Source: JAMXLO01 sp963850535 (GTDB taxonomy: Bacteria > Pseudomonadota > Alphaproteobacteria > Acetobacterales > Acetobacteraceae). From it: a DNA stretch of 64,000 bases. Below the pieces are notes generated by a model that worked only from the letters and a program-made list of their open reading frames with translations, was not told the origin of the DNA and searched no databases. Positions 26,024 through 35,304 of this stretch are shown here, piece after piece. How positions within the stretch are numbered: position 1 is the stretch's first letter; every line of letters begins with the position of its first letter. The DNA lies in contig CAWKMC010000021.1 of assembly GCA_963850535.1 (NCBI GenBank), positions 153,773-217,772 of the forward strand, in the 5' to 3' direction. The translations under genes and the position numbers were made by a program.

Positions 26024-27547
26024 TCAGTGCCCTGGCGCCGCCCCCTTCGGCATCCGAGGCAGGAACAGCGCCAGCGGCCAGATGCAAAGCGCCACAATGC
26101 CCAACAGCCAGAATATGTCGAGATAGCTCATGATCGACGCCTGAGCCTGCAGCGTGCCGTTGATTGGGCCGAGCGGCACCTTCCAACCGTAGCCGTTGTA
26201 GGCGGTGATATGTTCTGCCAACCGCGCATGATGGAACTGCCCCCGCTCCTGCAGCAGTGTCTGCGCGAACGATACCCCGACGCTGCCGCCAAGGTTGCGG
26301 TATAGGTTCAGCATTGCCGAAGCCTCGTTGGTCTGATCACCCGGGACCCCGACATAGGATATGGCACTCAGCGGGATGAACAGCATCGGCAGCCACAGCA
26401 CCTGGACCACCCGCGCCATCGCCACGTTCCAAAATCCCATCGACAGATCGAGCCCAGTGTTGGACAGCAGTCCCCATCCCGTGCCGATCAAGGCGCCGAG
26501 GATCAGCCATTTTGGTTGAACGTAGCGACCGGTGACGAAGCCGGAGATCGGCATGACGAACAGCGTGACGATACCGCCATAGGCGAGCGTCAGGCCTGCC
26601 TGCGTGGCATCATACCCCATCAGCTCCTGCGACAGCTGCGGCAGCAATTGCGTGGTGCTGATCAACATGAAGAACACCGCGAACATCATCAGGCAGGATA
26701 TCGCGAACGCCCGCGACCGCAGCAGTCGCACGTTCATCACCGGCTGCGGATGCAGCAGCTGCCAAACCACCAGCGTGGCAAGGCCCACCAAGGCTGCCAC
26801 GCCGAGGCCGGTGATGAAGTCTGAGCTGAAGCCGTCATCACGCTCATAACGGTCAAGCATGATTTGCAGCGCACCGAAGCCCAGCACGATCAGAGCAAAT
26901 CCGATGTAATCGACGCGGAGGCCGCCGGCGAGCAACGCGCGCCGTTCCTGACGCAATGCCGCAGGCTCGGTGATGAACAACTGCACCAGTGTCAGTGACA
27001 GCAGTCCGACTGGCAGGTTTATCAGGAAGCACCAATGCCATGAATATGCGTCAGTCAGCCATCCGCCCAGCACTGGCCCGGCCGCCGGAGCAGTAACGAC
27101 AGTGATGCCATACAATGCGAATGCCAGTGCCCGCTTCTCCGGCGGGAAGGTGTCGGCGAAGATCGACTGCTCGGTCGGTGCCAGTCCGCCACCTCCCACA
27201 CCCTGCAACGCGCGCGCCAGCAGCATCGTTGTCAGGGAAGTGGACATCGCGCAGAGCACGGTGCTGCCGGTGAACAGCGCCACGCAAATCATATAGAACC
27301 GCTTGCGCCCCAGCACGTTGGCCAGCCAGCCACTGATCGGGAGCACAATCGCATTGGCCACTAAGTAGCTGGTTAGGATCCACGTCGCCTCATCCAGGCT
27401 CGCCGCAAGACTGCCCGCAATATGCGGCAGTGCGACGTTAACGATCGTCGTGTCGAGAACCTCCATGAAGGTTGCGATCGACACAATGACCGCGATCAGC
27501 CAAGGGTTACGCTTGCCCGCAGCCGAACGGGGCAGTGCCGTCGGCAT
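26024..27547 (-). CDS. DHA2-family MFS drug exporter (EmrB/QacA type)
   Basis: A 507-residue, 14-helix MFS protein: LDTTIVNVALPHIAGSLAAS (motif D1 of DHA2), WILTSYLVANAIVLPISGWLANVLGRKRFY (motif A), LQGVGGGGLAPTEQSIF, and APAAGPVLGGWLTD (motif C). Translation begins immediately after the stop of the HlyD-type adaptor gene (27549), so the two are coupled. Together they form an EmrAB-like tripartite export pair; no outer-membrane channel gene is adjacent. The exported compound is unknown. Confidence 0.93.
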   Translation of the reverse strand: MPTALPRSAAGKRNPWLIAVIVSIATFMEVLDTTIVNVALPHIAGSLAASLDEATWILTSYLVANAIVLPISGWLANVLGRKRFYMICVALFTGSTVLCAMSTSLTTMLLARALQGVGGGGLAPTEQSIFADTFPPEKRALAFALYGITVVTAPAAGPVLGGWLTDAYSWHWCFLINLPVGLLSLTLVQLFITEPAALRQERRALLAGGLRVDYIGFALIVLGFGALQIMLDRYERDDGFSSDFITGLGVAALVGLATLVVWQLLHPQPVMNVRLLRSRAFAISCLMMFAVFFMLISTTQLLPQLSQELMGYDATQAGLTLAYGGIVTLFVMPISGFVTGRYVQPKWLILGALIGTGWGLLSNTGLDLSMGFWNVAMARVVQVLWLPMLFIPLSAISYVGVPGDQTNEASAMLNLYRNLGGSVGVSFAQTLLQERGQFHHARLAEHITAYNGYGWKVPLGPINGTLQAQASIMSYLDIFWLLGIVALCIWPLALFLPRMPKGAAPGH

Positions 27548-27548
27548 C

Positions 27549-28467
27549 TCAGTCGGTTTTCACGCTCGGCTCGGCCGACATTCCGGGTGCCAGAAAATGC
27601 TGCTGCACGCGAGCGTCGTCGAACTCGATCTTCACCGGCAACCGCTGCACCACTTTGACCCAGTTGCCGGTGGCATTCTCCGCCGGCAAAACGCTGAATG
27701 CCGATCCGGTGCTTGGCTGGAAGCTGTCCACCCTGCCGTGAAATGTGACGGCCGGAACTGCGTCCACCGATATGTTCACCGGTTGCCTCGGCTTCAGTCG
27801 AGACAGTTGTTTCTCCTTGAAGTTCGCCGTCACCCACACGTTGTCCTGCACAACGGCGAACATCGCCTGGCCAGGGCTGACATAATTTCCGACATCGACG
27901 TTGCGGTGCGCAATGCGCCCCGTCACCGGCGCGACAATTGTGCAGTAGGAAAGCTCGAGTTCCGCCGCCGCGACGTTCGCCTCGGCCTGTTGCTCCTGCG
28001 CCTGCGCGGCCACAACCTGCGCCTGTCCCGCCTGCAGTTGCGCTTCGGCGCCGGCGACCGCCTGCTTCGCATCGTTGAGCTTGGCCTGCGACGAATGGAA
28101 GGTTGCGGTCGCATTATCGACCTGCTGCTGAGACACCGCATGCGGATTGATGCTGGTGAACGGGTTGATAGTCCTGCTGCGCCTGCATCAGATCGGCCTG
28201 CGTCACGACCACGTTCGCCTTGGCCTGGTCCACATTTGCCTGCAGCACGCCGATCTGCGCCGCCGTCTGCTGTCGGCTTGCCGCTGCGTTGGCGCGCGCC
28301 GCCTTGGCCTGGTCGAGCTTCACCTGATAGTCGTGCGGATCGATCAGTACCAGCCTCTGCCCCTGGGTTACGTGCTGATTGTCGGAGAATTCCAACGCGA
28401 CGACAGGGCCAGCAACCTGCGGTGCCATCTGCGTCATATAGCCATCTACGAACGCGTCGTCGGTAGC
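27549..28467 (-). CDS. HlyD/EmrA-type membrane fusion protein, frameshifted and without its N-terminal anchor
   Basis: Membrane fusion protein core: TDDAFVDGYMTQMAPQVAG, biotinyl-like VVALEFSDNQHVTQGQRLVLIDP, a coiled coil rich in QAK/QAN repeats, then SYCTIVAPVTGRIAHRNVDVGNYVSPGQ and the beta-barrel end (WVTANFKEKQLSRLKPRQP). The frame changes near 28165 (DYQ then FTSINPHAVSQQQVDNA). The family has a cytoplasmic tail and one transmembrane helix before TDDAYV. Here an in-frame stop lies at 28489-28491 and I find no helix in any nearby frame, so the anchor is missing or rearranged. Confidence 0.85.
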
Positions 28468-28708
28468 AGGCGCGACGCTTCCATGCCGCTAATGATCACG
28501 GACGCCTGATCGGGGAGACGCCGGCATGAACGAGGAATTGATGCGTGTTCCTGCAACCAAGGTTGCTGCCAGAGCTGGGGAGACGGTTAATGCTACGTTT
28601 CGATCGCGCTTGCGATCACGCTCCAGCAACTGATGAAGGACAAGCTGCTACCAATCGACCCGCGCGAAGGTACTGTGCAACGATAAGGGACAGCCGACAG
28701 GAGCCCTC

Positions 28709-30115
28709 ATGCCCGCGCCTTCCTCTGATACGGTTGCCGCCGTATTGCGCCATACCGATGCATCTCTCGACGCCTCCCGTGAGCGGTTGTTCGAGCTCTT
28801 GAGCATTCCCTCGATCAGTGCCCAGCCTGACCACCGGCAAGATTGCCTGCGTGCCGCCGGGTGGGTACGTGCACAGCTCGCGGACCTTGGCTTTTCCGCC
28901 GAGATCCGCCCGACCGATGGTCATCCAGTCGTCATCGCCCACCATGCGGCACCGGCCGGCTACCGCGGTCCGCACATCCTGTTCTACGGCCACTACGACG
29001 TGCAGCCGGTGGATCCGCTCGACCTATGGCACAGCCCGCCTTTCGAGCCACAGCTGGTAGATGGGCCGCATGGCAAGCGGTTCGTCGCGCGCGGCGCGGT
29101 GGACGACAAGGGCCAGGTGATGATGTTCGTCGAGGCGATGCGCGCCTGGAAGCAAGCTGCCGGCGGCATCCCCGCGCACATCACCGTGCTGATCGAAGGT
29201 GAAGAAGAGATCGGCAGCCCAAACCTCGAGCCATTCCTTGTCGCCAATAAGGCCGAACTCGCATCCGACCTTGCGTTGATCAGTGACACCGGCATGTGGG
29301 ACATCGACACGCCGGCCATCACCACGCGCCTGCGTGGTATGACCTATGTGCAGGTGACCCTGAAGGCAGCCAGCCGTGATCTCCATTCCGGACTGTATGG
29401 CGGCTCGGCGCTTAATCCGATCAACGCGCTGGCGCATGTGCTGGGCGATTTGCATGACGCCAATGGTCGCATCCAGCTGCCCGGCTTCTACGACAAGGTG
29501 AAGCCCGTCTCGAATGCCCAGCGGACGCAGTGGGATGCACTCGGCTTCGACGAGAGTGCATTCTTGGGCAAGATCGGCCTTAGCTCACCGTCGGGCGAAC
29601 GCGGCTACTCCGCGCTCGAACGGATGTGGGCGCGACCGACTGCCGATATCAACGGCATGTGGGGCGGTTACACCGGCGCTGGCGCCAAGACGGTGATCGC
29701 CGCTGAGGCGTCAGCGAAGATCTCGTTCCGCTTGGTGCCCGGGCAGGATCCGGATGAAGTGTTCGACCAGTTCAAGCGTTTCGTCGCCGAGCGGCTGCCG
29801 GTTGGTGCGACGGTTGACTACGAGTGTGGCACACGCAGCCCGGGCATCGAGGTCAATGTCGAAAGCCCTTGGGTACGCGCGGGGCAGGCAGTGCTGACCG
29901 ATGAATACGGCAAGCAAGCAGTCCTGATGGGCAGCGGCGGTTCGATCCCGGTGGTGACCTCGCTGCGCACGATACTGGGCATCGACAGCCTGCTGATGGG
30001 CTTCGGCCTTGATGACGACCAGGTGCACAGCCCGAACGAAAAGTTCGAGCAGCGCTGCTTCCACCACGGTATCCGCTCGCATGTTCGGCTGCTCGCAAAG
30101 TTTGCTGGCGGGTGA
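28709..30115 (+). CDS. M20 family dipeptidase/metallopeptidase
   Basis: A 468-residue M20 peptidase: PHILFYGHYDVQPVDPLDLWHSPPF (metal His and Asp, residues about 95-110), GRGAVDDKGQ-type motif (ARGAVDDKGQVMMF), IEGEEEIGSPNLEPF (general-base Glu and metal Glu), SDTGMW, RDLHSGLYGG in the dimerisation domain, and FGLDDDQVHSPNEKF with the last metal His. This is the CNDP/dipeptidase-like branch of cytosolic zinc dipeptidases. Good ribosome binding site (caggagccctcATG). The 240 bases upstream are gene-free. Confidence 0.93.
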   Translation: MPAPSSDTVAAVLRHTDASLDASRERLFELLSIPSISAQPDHRQDCLRAAGWVRAQLADLGFSAEIRPTDGHPVVIAHHAAPAGYRGPHILFYGHYDVQPVDPLDLWHSPPFEPQLVDGPHGKRFVARGAVDDKGQVMMFVEAMRAWKQAAGGIPAHITVLIEGEEEIGSPNLEPFLVANKAELASDLALISDTGMWDIDTPAITTRLRGMTYVQVTLKAASRDLHSGLYGGSALNPINALAHVLGDLHDANGRIQLPGFYDKVKPVSNAQRTQWDALGFDESAFLGKIGLSSPSGERGYSALERMWARPTADINGMWGGYTGAGAKTVIAAEASAKISFRLVPGQDPDEVFDQFKRFVAERLPVGATVDYECGTRSPGIEVNVESPWVRAGQAVLTDEYGKQAVLMGSGGSIPVVTSLRTILGIDSLLMGFGLDDDQVHSPNEKFEQRCFHHGIRSHVRLLAKFAGG

Positions 30116-30121
30116 GTTGAA

Positions 30122-30215
30122 CCTTCCCCTTTCCCTTGTAGGAGGGGGGTTGGGGAAGGGGGCCGCAAGTCCGCCATCCCCTCCCCCCGCCGCCCTCCCG
30201 CAAGGGGTGGGGGAC
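30122..30215. repeat. GC-rich palindromic intergenic element
   Basis: About 95 bases of alternating C-runs and G-runs forming two adjacent hairpins: ccttcccc (30122-30129) with ggggaagg (30152-30159), and a second C-run/G-run pair around 30178-30212. It resembles palindromic interspersed repeats of high-GC alphaproteobacteria, but no second copy is visible in this window. Confidence 0.5.
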
Positions 30216-30264
30216 AAGCCCAGATCCGCTCCGCGCCTCCGCATCGTGGGCCTGTGGAGCTCAG

Positions 30265-30831
30265 TTGGCGGGACCTTTCGATCTGGAGTTGGCGACAGGC
30301 GAGTGCCTGGCGATTACCGGCCCGTCCGGCTCCGGCAAGAGCCTCTGCCTGCGCATGATCGCTGACCTCGACCCCAACGAGGGCGATGTGCTGCTCGATG
30401 GCGCGAGCCGTCGGAGCTTTTCTGCTCCAGCCTGGCGTCGGCAGGTCGTTTATAGCGCTGCCGAGCCGGGGTGGTGGCACGAGCGGGTGGCCGATCACTT
30501 CCGCGGCGAGACGTCGGAGATCGCCCGCGGCATGCTGCCGCGGCTTGCGCTCGCAGCGGCAACATTCGACAGCGAAGTCGTGCACCTCTCAACGGGTGAG
30601 CGGCAGCGCCTGGCGTTGATCCGTGCCCTCGCCCTGCAGTCTCCTGTACTGCTGCTCGATGAACCGACCGGCGCGCTGGACCAGGACAGCACGCACCTGG
30701 TCGAGGTGATGCTTCGCCAACGGCTCGCCGCCGGCACCACCATACTCATGGTGACGCACAGCGCGGCGCAGGCCGAGCGCCTCGCCCGCCGCCACCTGCG
30801 CATGGAGAACCGCCGCCTCGTCCCGGCATGA
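30265..30831 (+). CDS. ABC transporter ATP-binding protein (FetA/YbbL-like)
   Basis: A short (188-residue) ABC ATPase: ITGPSGSGKS (Walker A), YSAAEPGWWHERVADHF (Q-loop region), LSTGERQRLALIRALAL (signature), VLLLDEPTGALD (Walker B) and MVTHSAAQAERLA (H-loop). The upstream bases encode LRIVGL in another frame (from a GTG at 30207), matching the usual N-terminal strand, so an indel near 30258 probably hides the true start. The TTG at 30265 is only the first start in the current frame. Its stop overlaps the ATG of a FetB-like permease (ATGA). Confidence 0.86.
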   Translation: MAGPFDLELATGECLAITGPSGSGKSLCLRMIADLDPNEGDVLLDGASRRSFSAPAWRRQVVYSAAEPGWWHERVADHFRGETSEIARGMLPRLALAAATFDSEVVHLSTGERQRLALIRALALQSPVLLLDEPTGALDQDSTHLVEVMLRQRLAAGTTILMVTHSAAQAERLARRHLRMENRRLVPA

Positions 30832-31644
30832 CGCCGATCCTGCTCACTCCGCTCGACGTCGCGGTCGCCGCTGTACCTGATCGTGCTCGACGCCACGCTG
30901 TCGCTGGTGCTCCGCCTCGGCTTGCACACGCAGCTCCTCTGGGCGGCGGCGCGCATGGTCGTACAACTGGTGCTTATCGGCTTCGTGCTCCGGCTGGTGT
31001 TTTCCCTCGCCTCGCCGCTGGCCACGTTGGCTGTGGTACTGGCAATGGTCGCGATTGCCAGTCGCGAGGTCGCTGCTCGCCCCGAGCAGCGGCTAGGCCG
31101 CTTCGGCAACTATGCGGTTGGGGCTTCGGCTGTTGCCTTTGCCACCTTCCTTACCGCCATCCTGGCACTGACCACGGCCATTCGTCCGCAACCCTGGTAC
31201 GACGCACGCTATGCCATACCGCTCGCTGGCATCATCCTGGGCAACGTGTTGAACGGCGGTTCGCTGGCACTCGATTCGCTGCTCGGCGGCGTTGTGCGTG
31301 ACCGGGCCGCAATCGAGGCACAGCTTGCGCTTGGCGCCAGCTTCCGCCAGGCGATGCGGGGTCTGATCCGCACCTCGGTACGGCGCGCGCTGCTGCCTAT
31401 CATTAACCAGATGTCGGCCGCTGGCGTGGTCACGCTGCCCGGCATCATGACCGGCCAGATCCTCGCCGGCATGGACCCGCTGGAAGCGGCGAAATACCAG
31501 ATCCTGCTGATCTTCCTGCTGTCCGGCGGCAGTGGTCTCGCCGCGGTCGCTGTGGTTTACCTTGCCGCAATGCGATTGACTGATGATAGACAGCGCCTGC
31601 GCATCGACCGCTTGCGCGCGAAGGCACGAGGTACGCTCCCATGA
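30828..31644 (+). CDS. fetB: FetB-family ABC permease, one frameshift near the N-terminus
   Basis: The ATG at 30828 overlaps the ATPase stop and gives MTPILLTPLDVAVAA. The frame then changes near 30870 and the rest (LYLIVLDATLSLVLRLGLHTQLLWAAARM, RMVVQLVLIGFVLRLVF, ASREVAARPEQRLGRF, ARYAIPLAGIILGNVLNG, VTLPGIMTGQILAGMDPLEAAKYQIL) follows the FetB/YbbM permease family. These pairs are described as iron exporters that protect against oxidative stress; the substrate here is inferred only from family. Its TGA overlaps the start of the CBS-BON gene (ATGA), so the three are coupled. Confidence 0.88.
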
Positions 31645-32354
31645 TCGCCAGCGACGTAATGACCCGCAACGTGATCTCGGTCCCGCCGGACGCGACGATT
31701 GCCGACGCTGTCGCGCTGATGCTCGACCGGGGCATCTCTGGCCTGCTGGTGGTGGATCACGGCGGCACGCTCGCCGGGATCGTCACCGAGGGCGACCTGC
31801 TGCGACGCGATGAACTTGGCACCGGTCGCCGCCGCTCCTGGTGGCTGCGCCTGATCGCCTCGCCGGGCCGGCAGGCCGCCGATTTCACACGCACGCACGG
31901 CCGCAAGGTCGCCGACGTGATGACGCAGGACGTCATCAGCGTGAGCGTCAAATCGCCGCTGGAGGAGATTGTCGCGCTGATGGAAGAACATCGCATCAAG
32001 CGCGTCCCAGTGCTGGATGACAACAAGGTCGTCGGTGTGGTCAGCCGTGCCGATCTGCTGCGCGCGCTGGCGGTCGCGGCGCGCGAGCATGCCGTGGCCG
32101 CCGGCGATGACCCGACCATCCGCAACCGCATCCTGGAAACTTTGGGACGCGAACCATGGGCGCCGCGGACCACGCTTAATGTGACGGTGGTGAACGGCGT
32201 GGTCGATCTTTGGGGCACGATCAGCAACGACCAGGAGCGCCGCGCGATCTGCGTCATCGCCGAGAACACCCCGGGGGTGAAAAAAGTGATCGATCACCTG
32301 GTGTTCGTGGAGGCATATACCGGCACCGTCATCGAAGCGCCGCCCCAGTCATAG
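31641..32354 (+). CDS. CBS-pair and BON domain protein
   Basis: A 237-residue cytosolic protein: two CBS domains (MIASDVMTRNVISVPPDATIADAVALML, then KVADVMTQDVISVSVKSPLEEIVALM, shown in parts) separated by an Arg-rich linker, then a C-terminal BON domain (TLNVTVVNGVVDLWGTISNDQERRA...NTPGVKKVIDHLV). Such proteins bind adenine nucleotides or membranes and often regulate ion transporters. It overlaps the FetB stop by 4 bases, which suggests it senses or tunes that transporter. Confidence 0.9.
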   Translation: MIASDVMTRNVISVPPDATIADAVALMLDRGISGLLVVDHGGTLAGIVTEGDLLRRDELGTGRRRSWWLRLIASPGRQAADFTRTHGRKVADVMTQDVISVSVKSPLEEIVALMEEHRIKRVPVLDDNKVVGVVSRADLLRALAVAAREHAVAAGDDPTIRNRILETLGREPWAPRTTLNVTVVNGVVDLWGTISNDQERRAICVIAENTPGVKKVIDHLVFVEAYTGTVIEAPPQS

Positions 32355-32408
32355 CCTCCCCTCCTCCGTGCTTCCGCCTTAGCATGGCGGCGGCAAAGGG
32401 GAGACGAC

Positions 32409-34013
32409 ATGGAAAGCCAGAGCTTCGACTATATCGTGGTGGGCGCCGGCTCGGCCGGTTCAGTATTGGCCAACCGACTGAGCGCAAACCCGAGCCACAA
32501 GGTGCTGGTGCTCGAAGCCGGGCGCGAGAGTCATCCTTGGTCGCGCATTCCTGTGGGCTTCGCCAAGCTGATCAACAATCCTGCTGCCAACTGGCTTTAT
32601 TCATCCGAGCCGGAAGAAGGCACCGGCAACCGACGCATCCCAATCCCGCGCGGCAAGCTGCTCGGAGGTTCATCATCGATCAACGGCATGGTGTTCGTAC
32701 GCGGCCAGGCGCAGGACTATGATACCTGGGCACAACTCGGCAATCGCGGTTGGAGTTATCGCGAAGTGCTGCCGATCTTTCGCGAAATGGAAGAGTACCA
32801 AGGCGAGGCGGACTCCGAATACCGCGGCCGCAGCGGGCCGCTGAAGGTCACCGAGAGCAACGAGACGGGACCGCTGTACAATGCGTTGATCGAAGCGGCC
32901 GGCCAGGTGGGTATCACCTACACCAAGGATTACAACGGCGCCCAGCAGGACGGCATCGGCATGACGCAGATGACGATCCGCCGTGGCCGGCGGATGAGCA
33001 CCGCCGTCTGCTATCTCGATCCTGCGCGCAGGCGGCCAAACCTGACCATTCAGGCCAAAGCATTGACCGAATGTCTGCTGTTCGACGGCAATCGCTGCGT
33101 GGGCGTGCGGTACTCGGTCGATGGACAGCAGCGGGAGGCACGCGCGCAGCGCGAGGTCATTGTCAGCGCGGGATCGATCAATTCGCCGCAGCTGCTGGAA
33201 CTTTCCGGCATCGGCCAGCCGGAGCGGCTGCAGGCCATCGGCATTGAGGTGCGTCATGCGCTGAAGGGGGTCGGCGAGAATCTGCGCGATCACTATTCGC
33301 CCCGGATGAAGTGGGTGGTGCCGGCGTCGCTTGGCATGACCTACAACGACAAGATGCGCGGGCTAGGGAAGGTGAAGCAGGCACTGACCTATGCGCTTAC
33401 CCACAAAGGTCTGCTTGGGCTGCCGGCGGCGCCGATACGCGCGTATATTCGCACCCGGCGCGGGCTGGATGCGCCGGACGCCGCGATCTCCTGGGTGCCG
33501 TTCCTGATGACCAACGACTTCCAGTTGGCCAAGAACTCCGGCGTTACTGCGATCATGAACATCCTGCGCTCGGAGAGCACCGGCAGCATCCACGTCACGT
33601 CGAAATCGCCGCGCACGCCGCCGGCGGTGCGGTTCAACTTTCTGTCTGCGCAGCTCGACCGCGAGGTCACGCTGGAGGCGATGCGTATCACCCGGCGAAT
33701 CATGACCGCTGGGCCGATGCGCGGCATCGCCACCGAGGAGATGGCGCCGGGCATGGCTCTCCAATCTGATGACGAACTGCTGGACTGGGTGCGGAAGAAT
33801 GCCGAGACGACCTATCACCCCGTCGGCACGTGCAAGATGGGATCGGATCCGATGGCGGTGGTCGATGACCAGCTTCGGGTCCACGGCTTGCGGGGACTAC
33901 GGATTGCCGATGCATCGATCATGCCGACGCTGACCTCGGGCAACACCAACGCACCGTCGATCATGATCGGCGAGAAGGCGGCGCGTATGATCCTTTCGAA
34001 CGCTCAGGCGTAG
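32409..34013 (+). CDS. GMC family FAD-dependent oxidoreductase (choline dehydrogenase-like)
   Basis: A 534-residue flavoprotein: DYIVVGAGSAGSVLANRLS (FAD motif, residues about 6-24), LVLEAGRES, GKLLGGSSSINGMVFVRG (GMC signature 1), VSAGSINSPQLLELSGIG (signature 2), and the catalytic end TTYHPVGTCKMG with the active-site His, then NTNAPSIMIGEKAA. It oxidises an alcohol; the substrate could be choline, a polyol or an aromatic alcohol. A ribosome binding site (aaaggggagacgac) precedes the ATG. Confidence 0.93.
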   Translation: MESQSFDYIVVGAGSAGSVLANRLSANPSHKVLVLEAGRESHPWSRIPVGFAKLINNPAANWLYSSEPEEGTGNRRIPIPRGKLLGGSSSINGMVFVRGQAQDYDTWAQLGNRGWSYREVLPIFREMEEYQGEADSEYRGRSGPLKVTESNETGPLYNALIEAAGQVGITYTKDYNGAQQDGIGMTQMTIRRGRRMSTAVCYLDPARRRPNLTIQAKALTECLLFDGNRCVGVRYSVDGQQREARAQREVIVSAGSINSPQLLELSGIGQPERLQAIGIEVRHALKGVGENLRDHYSPRMKWVVPASLGMTYNDKMRGLGKVKQALTYALTHKGLLGLPAAPIRAYIRTRRGLDAPDAAISWVPFLMTNDFQLAKNSGVTAIMNILRSESTGSIHVTSKSPRTPPAVRFNFLSAQLDREVTLEAMRITRRIMTAGPMRGIATEEMAPGMALQSDDELLDWVRKNAETTYHPVGTCKMGSDPMAVVDDQLRVHGLRGLRIADASIMPTLTSGNTNAPSIMIGEKAARMILSNAQA

Positions 34014-34069
34014 CCCAGCGCCGGCACTGGGACCGCAAACGATCGTCGTTGCCCGGCGTTATCGCCGGC

Positions 34070-34375
34070 ATGTGGCGATTTGCATTCTTGGCTGCGTTGA
34101 TCGCCCTGGGTGGTTGCGCGGCCGGCGTGGATTACGGACCCTACACCGGCAGCTACTACACTGGCGCCTACGCTCTGCCCGGCTACGCGTACGGCTATCC
34201 GTATGGTTCGGTCGGGCTGGGCGGCATCTGGGTCGGCGGCGGACGCGGCGACTGGGACCGCTGGCACGGATTCCACGGGCATCACCACTGGGGCGCTTGG
34301 CATGGCGGCCCCGCTCATGCTCCGGGCGCATGGGCTGGTAGAGGACATTGGGCCGGCCACACCTGGCATCACTGA
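34070..34375 (+). CDS. Small Gly/Tyr/His-rich lipoprotein
   Basis: A 101-residue lipoprotein: signal core FAFLAALIALGGC with lipobox LGGC (Cys about residue 16), then Tyr/Gly-rich GYAYGYPYGSVGLGGIWVGGG and a His-rich tail (GFHGHHHWGAWHGG, GHTWHH). The His-rich tail could bind metal, which is inference only. A TTG at 34049 would be an alternative start. Confidence 0.7.
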   Translation: MWRFAFLAALIALGGCAAGVDYGPYTGSYYTGAYALPGYAYGYPYGSVGLGGIWVGGGRGDWDRWHGFHGHHHWGAWHGGPAHAPGAWAGRGHWAGHTWHH

Positions 34376-34435
34376 TGCAGAGGCTGCTCGCTGCTGACAT
34401 GACGGAGTCAGCAGTCTCGCGGTATGTTCGGCGGC

Positions 34436-35304
34436 ATGAACCGGCATACCCAGGGTCTCCTGCTGATCACGCTTTCGGCGGTTGCCTTCAGTTCCGCGGG
34501 GTTCTTCACCCGGCTGATCCGGCTCGATGTGTGGACCATGTTGTTCTGGCGCGGTCTGTTCGCCGGGCTGATGATCTTCTGCGTCGTGCTGGTGCAGGAG
34601 CGACACGGCATCTGGCGCGCCATGCGCGCGATCGGATGGCCCGGCCTCGTGGCGGCGGCATGTTCGACGGCTGCGACGATCCTCTACATCAACGCGTTCC
34701 GCCTCACATCAGTGGCCGATGTGGCGGTGATCTTCGCGGTGGCGCCATTCCTCACCGCCGGCATTGGGTGGCTGTGGCTTGGCACGAGGGAGCCGTGGTC
34801 CACACTCGTGGCCAGCGCAGTCGCCGTCATGGGTGTCAGCATCATGGTCGGTGGGGCGATCGCGGACGGACACCTAGCGGGCGATTTGCTCGCGTTCGGC
34901 ATGACGGTGTGCATGGCCATCATGATGCTGATCATCCGTCATCATCACGCGACGCCGATGCTGCCGGCAGCCTGTCTGTCGGCACTGCTCTGTCCACTTC
35001 TGGTATGGCCATTCGCGACACCATTCGCGGTCGGCGCGGTCGACGTGGCGCAGCTGATCCTGTTCGGCACGACCCAGTTCGGCCTCGGACTGCTGCTGCT
35101 GACGTCGGCGGGCAGATGGTGTCGGCGACCGAGAACGCGCTGCTGAATACGCTGGAGACACCATTGGCGATCGCCTGGGTCTGGCTTTGTTTTGGCGAGA
35201 CACCGTCGGTCACCAGCGCGGTGGGTGGCGCGATCGTTATGGTCGCGGTCGGTGCCCATGTCTGGTACAGCAACCGCTCGAAGGCGGCGGCGGTTCTCGC
35301 CTAG
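34436..35304 (+). CDS. DMT superfamily (EamA-type) transporter, one frameshift
   Basis: Ten-helix EamA-repeat exporter: TQGLLLITLSAVAFSSAGFFTRLI, WTMLFWRGLFAGLMIF, AATILYINAFRLTSVADVAVIFAVAPF and ending TTQFGLGLLLLTS. The frame changes near 35110 and the last two helices (GGQMVSATENALLNTLETPLAIAWVWL, AVGGAIVMVAVGAHVWYS) continue to 35304. The first EamA repeat is whole; the break lies in the second. Its stop codon and that of the convergent flavoprotein gene share the same four bases (ctag at 35301-35304). Confidence 0.85.

Noticed and set aside
28616..28993. A minus-strand open frame antisense to the start of the M20 peptidase that might hold the missing EmrA N-terminus
   Set aside because: It has no hydrophobic helix and no fusion-protein motif, and the peptidase frame is well supported.
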